Positions 59,756-64,000 of a stretch of DNA of 64,000 nt are shown piece by piece. The notes below the pieces were generated by a model. That model was not told the DNA's origin, made no database searches, and saw only the letters and a program-made list of their open reading frames with translations. Positions within the stretch are counted from its first letter, which is position 1, and the number at the start of each line of letters is the position of its first letter. The position numbers and the translations under genes were made by a program. Location: positions 1-64,000 of the forward strand of contig JAUILL010000018.1 in the NCBI GenBank assembly GCA_030433335.1, read 5' to 3'. Source of the stretch: Alphaproteobacteria bacterium (GTDB lineage Bacteria; Pseudomonadota; Alphaproteobacteria; Rhodobacterales; Rhodobacteraceae).

Positions 59756-60997
59756 ATGGCGCGCATTTCTATCAGATTTCTAACCCTTCTGGTGGCGGCC
59801 TTTATGACGCTGACCAGCGCGGCTTCGGCCCAGACCGTACCGGCAGAGGGGGAGCCCCGCGCTGAAACAGGCGGGGCCCAGACCCTAGAAGACATCCTGC
59901 GCCGGCAGGAAAACCAAAAGATCGACGACAGCTTCCGCAGTGAAGCCATCGGCAATCCCGCCGCTGCCGCGCCCTCGACCGGGCAGCTTGGCACTTTGGG
60001 CGGTGTGTCGGACGCAGAATTCTGGCGGGCCTACCGCTATAACGAGCTGGACGAGCTCGGGAATGTGAAAGCCTCGGCCAAGGGGCCGTCGGGCGATACC
60101 TCTGTGACCAAAGTGGTCATTCAGGACACCGGCATGACCTGGCTGCAATTCCGCCGCGGCCCGCTCAAGGATTATGGCGGCTACCTGCTGCTCGGGACCA
60201 TGGCTATCCTCGTGATCTTTTTCCTGTTCCGAGGCCGCATCCGCATCGACGGCGAGAAATCGGGAAAAACCATCACCCGCTTCAAAGCGATTGAGCGTTT
60301 CGCCCACTGGACCCTTGCGGGCAGCTTCTTGCTGCTGGCGATCACGGCGCTGGTACAGCTGTTCGGCCGCTTTTTCATCATTCCGCTGATCGGGCATGAG
60401 GCTTTTGCCCCCGTCGCCATTGGCGGCAAGTGGATCCACAACAACGTCTCGTGGGCCTTCATGCTGGGTCTGGTGATGGTCACTGTCATGTGGGTCAAAC
60501 ACAACATTCCCAACAAGCTGGACCTGAAGTGGTTCGCGGTTGGCGGCGGTCTCTTTTCCAAGGGCGTGCACCCGCCCGCCAAGAAGTTCAACGCCGGTCA
60601 GAAGATCATCTTCTGGGGCGTCATCTTCCTTGGCGTGTCAATCTCGGTATCCGGTCTGTCGCTGCTGTTCCCGTTCGAACTGCCGATGTTTGCGGCGACC
60701 TTTGCCCACATGAACGATCTTGGCCTGCCGAAGCTGTTCGGCATGGACGCACTGCCCACCGACTTGGCGCCGCACACGGAAATGCAGCTCTCGCAGGCAT
60801 GGCACGCCATTGTGGCGTTCCTGTTCATGGCGCTGATCATCGGGCACATCTACATCGGCTCGATCGGCATGGAAGGCGCGTTTGACGCCATGGGCAGCGG
60901 GCAGGTGGACGAACAATGGGCCAAGGAACACCACGGCCTGTGGTACGAAGAAGTCACCGGCAAGCCCGCCTACAAAGACGCCCATCCGGCGGAATAA
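59756..60997 (+). CDS. fdhC: Formate dehydrogenase cytochrome b556 gamma subunit
   Basis: This subunit of 413 residues has a signal-like N-terminus (about 1-25). A periplasmic extension of about 115 residues follows that is absent in E. coli FdnI (217 residues). Membrane segments lie at about 140-165, 190-215, 240-260, 285-310 and 345-375. Haem-ligand His residues lie in RFAHWTLAGS, KWIHNNVSW and SQAWHAIVAF. It accepts electrons from FdhB and reduces quinone. The extension (GEPRAETGGAQTLED...) has no known domain. Confidence 0.93.
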   Translation: MARISIRFLTLLVAAFMTLTSAASAQTVPAEGEPRAETGGAQTLEDILRRQENQKIDDSFRSEAIGNPAAAAPSTGQLGTLGGVSDAEFWRAYRYNELDELGNVKASAKGPSGDTSVTKVVIQDTGMTWLQFRRGPLKDYGGYLLLGTMAILVIFFLFRGRIRIDGEKSGKTITRFKAIERFAHWTLAGSFLLLAITALVQLFGRFFIIPLIGHEAFAPVAIGGKWIHNNVSWAFMLGLVMVTVMWVKHNIPNKLDLKWFAVGGGLFSKGVHPPAKKFNAGQKIIFWGVIFLGVSISVSGLSLLFPFELPMFAATFAHMNDLGLPKLFGMDALPTDLAPHTEMQLSQAWHAIVAFLFMALIIGHIYIGSIGMEGAFDAMGSGQVDEQWAKEHHGLWYEEVTGKPAYKDAHPAE

Positions 60998-61015
60998 GAG
61001 CAAGGAGCACACAGT

Positions 61016-61141
61016 ATGAAAGCGATGTTCATTGCCTTTGTCGGGATCTTCGTAATCGCCATTGCGGCGGACCAGATCCTGCACCGCGCCGGTTTCGCGA
61101 TTGACGAGGTTACATCCGCCCCGTCGGTTCGGTTAGACTAA
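61016..61141 (+). CDS. 41-residue membrane peptide of the fdh operon
   Basis: The peptide starts MKAMFIAFVGIFVIAIAADQ, is 41 residues long and ends SVRLD before a TAA. One hydrophobic helix spans about 3-19. It has an AAGGAG site 9 bp before the ATG, is 18 bp after fdhC, and the regulator gene begins 24 bp after it. Good ribosome site, operon position and a clean helix support a real gene. It may be a small accessory subunit of the FdhC membrane complex. It is short enough to be missed by standard gene calling. Confidence 0.7.
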   Translation: MKAMFIAFVGIFVIAIAADQILHRAGFAIDEVTSAPSVRLD

Positions 61142-61165
61142 GCCGAACAGTCAGAGCAGGGCGAG

Positions 61166-62542
61166 ATGACCAGCAATCCTCAACCCACCGTGCAGCCCCC
61201 CACCGAGGGGGCTGCTCAGTCTCATATCGACCGTGCGATCCGGCATGTGTCCATTCTGGTCGTGGATGACGAGCCGGGGATGCGGAATTACCTGACCCGC
61301 ACGCTGGAGCCCCGCTGCAAGAAAGTCATGGCCGCCGCCAGCGCGGAAGAGGCAAGTGCATTGCTGGATGCGCATCACTTTGATCTGGTGCTCTTGGACA
61401 ACGTGATGCCCGGTCAATCCGGTCTGGACTGGTTGGCCGAGCAGCGCCGCGTGGGTCTGTTTGCCGAAGCGATCCTGATGACGGCCTATGCGGATCTGGA
61501 AACAGCGATCCACGCCATGCGGGTCGGGGCCTCGGATTTCGTTTTGAAACCGTTCCGGTCCAATCAAATCCTGAACGCGGTCAATCGCTGCATGGTGCAG
61601 AAGTACCTGCGTCGCGAGAACTTCCTGCTGAAATACGAACTACAGGCGGACAGTCTGGCCGCTCGCGGTCGTTTAATCGGCACCTCTCCGGGCATTGAGA
61701 GCGTCCGTAAAACACTGGAACGTGTGGCCCCAATGCCCACGCCGGTTCTGTTCACTGGCGAAAGCGGCACTGGCAAGGAAATCTGCGCCCGCACTCTGCA
61801 CGCCATGTCGGACCGGGCCAACGCGCCTTTCGTGCCGATCAACTGCGCCAGCATTTCCCCCGAACGCTTGTCCAAAGACCTTTTCGGCGATCCCAACCAG
61901 CCCGGATCGGACGGGCTGTTGGTCCATGCCTCGGGCGGCACAATCTTCCTTGATGAAGTGGCAGAGCTGCCCCTGCCGATGCAGGGCGAACTCCTTCGCG
62001 TGCTCGAGGATGGCAGCCTGCGCCCCCATGGGTCCGAACGCGAGATGCCCTTGAATCTGCGGTTCGTTTTCGCGACCAACGCCAATCTGGACAAGGCGAT
62101 GGACGAGGGTCGCTTCCGCCGCGACCTCTATCACCGCATCAACGTGGTCAACATCCAGATGCCGCCCCTGCGGGAACGGGTCGGGGATATCCCAGAATTA
62201 GCGGAGCTCTTTATGGGGAAATTCTCGCGCCAGCTGGGGGTGGAGCCACTCACTCTTACAGATCACGTACTTTTGAACACGGCCCGCTATGACTGGCAGG
62301 GCAACGTCAGAGAGCTGAAGAACTTGATCGAACGCTCTCTGATCCTTGGAGAATTTCCTCCGGAATTCGCGGGCAACACCGAAGACAGTGACAATGAGCC
62401 TGTTGAAAGCTTGCATGCGGTCGAGCGTCGGCACATCCTAAGCGTGCTGGAAGCCTGTGGCGGCAACCGTGCCGAGGCGGCGCGGCGTCTTGGGGTCAGC
62501 CGCAAGACGATCGACCGAAAATGCAGCATGTGGAATGTCTGA
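61166..62542 (+). CDS. NtrC/HupR-type response regulator lacking the GAFTGA loop
   Basis: This regulator of 458 residues has a receiver domain (about 28-145) with Asp34/35, phosphoacceptor Asp78 and a Lys in VLKPF. An AAA+ domain (about 165-395) follows with Walker A GESGTGKE, Walker [10 protein letters not shown] and an R-finger region. The C-terminus is a Fis-type helix-turn-helix (about 420-455, [20 protein letters not shown]). The L1 loop between LFG and GGT reads [15 protein letters not shown], with no GAFTGA, so sigma-54 contact is unlikely. Rhodobacter NtrC and HupR are known cases without it. The cognate kinase gene overlaps by 8 bp. Formate, redox state or metal as input is inference. 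Confidence 0.93.
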   Translation: MTSNPQPTVQPPTEGAAQSHIDRAIRHVSILVVDDEPGMRNYLTRTLEPRCKKVMAAASAEEASALLDAHHFDLVLLDNVMPGQSGLDWLAEQRRVGLFAEAILMTAYADLETAIHAMRVGASDFVLKPFRSNQILNAVNRCMVQKYLRRENFLLKYELQADSLAARGRLIGTSPGIESVRKTLERVAPMPTPVLFTGESGTGKEICARTLHAMSDRANAPFVPINCASISPERLSKDLFGDPNQPGSDGLLVHASGGTIFLDEVAELPLPMQGELLRVLEDGSLRPHGSEREMPLNLRFVFATNANLDKAMDEGRFRRDLYHRINVVNIQMPPLRERVGDIPELAELFMGKFSRQLGVEPLTLTDHVLLNTARYDWQGNVRELKNLIERSLILGEFPPEFAGNTEDSDNEPVESLHAVERRHILSVLEACGGNRAEAARRLGVSRKTIDRKCSMWNV

Positions 62543-64000
62543 CCGACTCAGAAATCCTGTAAGTCTACGTAACACAGTCCGCGCGCGCCTCTTGGTGATC
62601 GCGCTCTTGCCTATTCTGATCCTGCTGCCTTTGCTCTTGGTCACGGCTGTCAAAAGCTGGTCCGACCGTTTGAACGAGGTATTGACCGCCAAAGTGTCCG
62701 GCGAATTGACCGTGGCCCGCCAGCATCTGGAAGGGCTGGTCGAGGACCGCAGCGCAGCGATTGACGCATTGGGGCGGTCGGCGATGTTCCGCGATCAAGC
62801 GCGCACCGACATGGGCGAGTTTCTGGAGCGCCAGCGTCGGCAGATGGGGCTCGATTTTCTGTATTACGTGACGCCGCGGGCCTATGTGATTATGGCGGGC
62901 GGCAAAGGCGGCGTCGCCGATCCGCGCAACTGGCCGGTGGTGAATGCAGCGTTGAACGGGCGCAGCGGGGCGGCGATCGACGTTTTCTCTGAAAGTGATC
63001 TGGAGTCTTTGTCCCCCGATTTGGCATCCCGCGCACGGATTGAGCTGTTGGCCACCCAAGGCGCCGTGCCCACGGATCGCGCCGTCGAGTCCCGCGGCAT
63101 GGTCGTTCACGCCGCCGCGCCTGCGCCTGGTGGCGCCTTGGTGGGCGGTGTTTTGCTAAACCGAAACCTTGGCTTCATCGACGAGATCAACGATCTGGTC
63201 TACCCGGAGGGCAGCCTGACCGGCGGCACCGATGGGACCGCGACGCTCTTTCTGGATGACGTGCGGGTCAGCACCAACGTCCGACTGTTCGAAGGGCAGC
63301 GCGCCCTTGGCACCCGTGTGTCCGCCGAAGTCCGCGACCGTGTCTTGCAAACCGGCGATGTCTGGACCGCGCGCGCCTTTGTGGTGAATGACTGGTATAT
63401 CTCGGCCTACGAGCCGATCCGCGATAGCTTCAACCGCCGGATCGGGATGCTCTATGTGGGCTTCTTAGAGGAGCCCTTTCGCCAAGCCGAGCAGCGGTCG
63501 CAGATGGTGATCTGGTTCAGCTTCTTCGCAGTGATCGCGGTGACAGTGCCGGTGCTGCTGTTCTTTGCACGGTCAATCTTTTTGCCGTTGGAACGGATGA
63601 ACCACGCCATCGCTCGCGTCGAAGGGGGCGATCTGAGCGCGCGCTCTGAAATCTCTGGCCGAGATGACGAGATTGCGCGTTTGGCAGCGCACCTTGATAG
63701 CCTGCTCGACCAGATACAAGAGCGCGACCGCCGCCTGCGAAATTGGGCCGAGGATCTGGAGACGCGCGTGACCGAACGGACCTCTGACCTGCAAGAGGCG
63801 AACCGGCAGCTCGAGATCACAACGCGGCAGTTGATCCTGTCCGAGAAGCTGGCCGCATTGGGCGAGATCACGGCTGGTGTCGCGCATGAGATCAACAACC
63901 CGCTCGCCGTCATTCAGGGAAATCTGGACGTCATTCAGGACCTGATGGGCGAGGGCGCATTGGAATACCGGACCGAGTTCAAGCTGATTCAAGAGCAGAT
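62535..64000 (+). CDS. Sensor histidine kinase, truncated by the window end
   Basis: The start ATG 62535 overlaps the regulator stop by 8 bp. The 488 residues inside the window show TM1 at about 18-38, a periplasmic or extracytoplasmic sensing domain (about 40-320), TM2 at about 325-350, HAMP (about 350-405), a coiled coil, and the H-box [14 protein letters not shown] with phosphoacceptor His451. The ATPase domain is outside the window. The large sensing domain looks like a double-Cache type, often a small-molecule sensor. The signal could be formate or a related carboxylate, but this is inference. Confidence 0.9.
   Translation, partial: MSDRLRNPVSLRNTVRARLLVIALLPILILLPLLLVTAVKSWSDRLNEVLTAKVSGELTVARQHLEGLVEDRSAAIDALGRSAMFRDQARTDMGEFLERQRRQMGLDFLYYVTPRAYVIMAGGKGGVADPRNWPVVNAALNGRSGAAIDVFSESDLESLSPDLASRARIELLATQGAVPTDRAVESRGMVVHAAAPAPGGALVGGVLLNRNLGFIDEINDLVYPEGSLTGGTDGTATLFLDDVRVSTNVRLFEGQRALGTRVSAEVRDRVLQTGDVWTARAFVVNDWYISAYEPIRDSFNRRIGMLYVGFLEEPFRQAEQRSQMVIWFSFFAVIAVTVPVLLFFARSIFLPLERMNHAIARVEGGDLSARSEISGRDDEIARLAAHLDSLLDQIQERDRRLRNWAEDLETRVTERTSDLQEANRQLEITTRQLILSEKLAALGEITAGVAHEINNPLAVIQGNLDVIQDLMGEGALEYRTEFKLIQEQ

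Overview
This window looks like chromosome of an alphaproteobacterium of the Rhodobacteraceae (Roseobacter group). The base composition is GC-rich and gene density is high. Families typical of that group are present: a DUF2161 protein, a DUF2478 protein, a two-gene Rieske demethylase (GbcA/GbcB type), a DUF3305/DUF3306/TorD formate dehydrogenase locus, and Rhodobacter-style intergenic hairpins. The assignment rests on gene content and style read by eye, not on any database search. I found no rRNA, tRNA, CRISPR array or prophage. The only mobile element is the end of an IS5-type insertion sequence at the left edge.

Layout. 1-122: IS5-family element cut by the window edge, abutting a fatty acid desaturase. 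1.5-7.0 kb: an MprF-type lipid flippase/synthase, an RTX calcium-binding protein and a di-haem cytochrome c peroxidase. 7.0-13.8 kb: housekeeping and accessory genes (DUF2161, Asp-box repeat protein, glutathione S-transferase divergent from a YafY/WYL regulator, TrkH, SDR, EamA transporter). 13.9-21.1 kb: two export systems in tandem, an RND pump (adaptor and permease) followed by an HlyD/ABC-2 exporter. 21.2-23.2 kb: DUF808 membrane protein and a zinc-ribbon metallopeptidase. 23.3-30.2 kb, minus strand: a reductive-pyrimidine (or hydantoin) catabolic operon with an N-carbamoyl amidohydrolase, a malonate-semialdehyde-decarboxylase-like tautomerase, a dihydropyrimidinase and an NMT1/THI5-type ABC importer. 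30.5-33.9 kb: a glycine-betaine-demethylase-like GbcA/GbcB pair with a divergent LysR regulator and a clear T-N11-A operator. 34.1-35.8 kb: a chemoreceptor.

35.9-64.0 kb is the most distinctive part: about 28 kb devoted almost entirely to formate oxidation and to the molybdenum/tungsten cofactor it needs. It holds (i) a cytosolic NAD-linked formate dehydrogenase (FdsA plus a fused FdsG-FdsB subunit); (ii) a TusA-like protein; (iii) a cofactor operon fdhD-mobA-mobB-moeA, in which MoeA carries an extra N-terminal RNase-H-like domain; (iv) a DUF2478 protein followed by a tungstate ABC transporter in the order tupB-tupC-tupA; (v) a block with cytochrome b561, DUF6505, a ligase-like DUF4444 protein, Mrp/ApbC and DUF6494; (vi) a c-type cytochrome whose N-terminus resembles a shrunken TupA; (vii) a 670-residue polyferredoxin; (viii) the periplasmic formate dehydrogenase locus DUF3305-DUF3306-TorD-Tat peptide-fdhA-fdhB-fdhC-41-residue membrane peptide; and (ix) a two-component system whose regulator lacks the GAFTGA loop.

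How it fits together. Tungstate or molybdate enters through Tup. The pterin is loaded by MoeA and extended by MobAB. Sulfur is supplied by FdhD, perhaps with the TusA-like protein. The finished cofactor serves two formate dehydrogenases, one feeding NADH and one feeding quinone. An identical 13-bp palindrome, GGACATTTTGTCC, lies upstream of the tup operon and in the divergent promoter region of the periplasmic formate dehydrogenase locus, each with a nearby GGACAAAT half site. This suggests one regulator controls both metal uptake and enzyme. The cytochrome with the Tup-like domain is the most unusual protein in the window.
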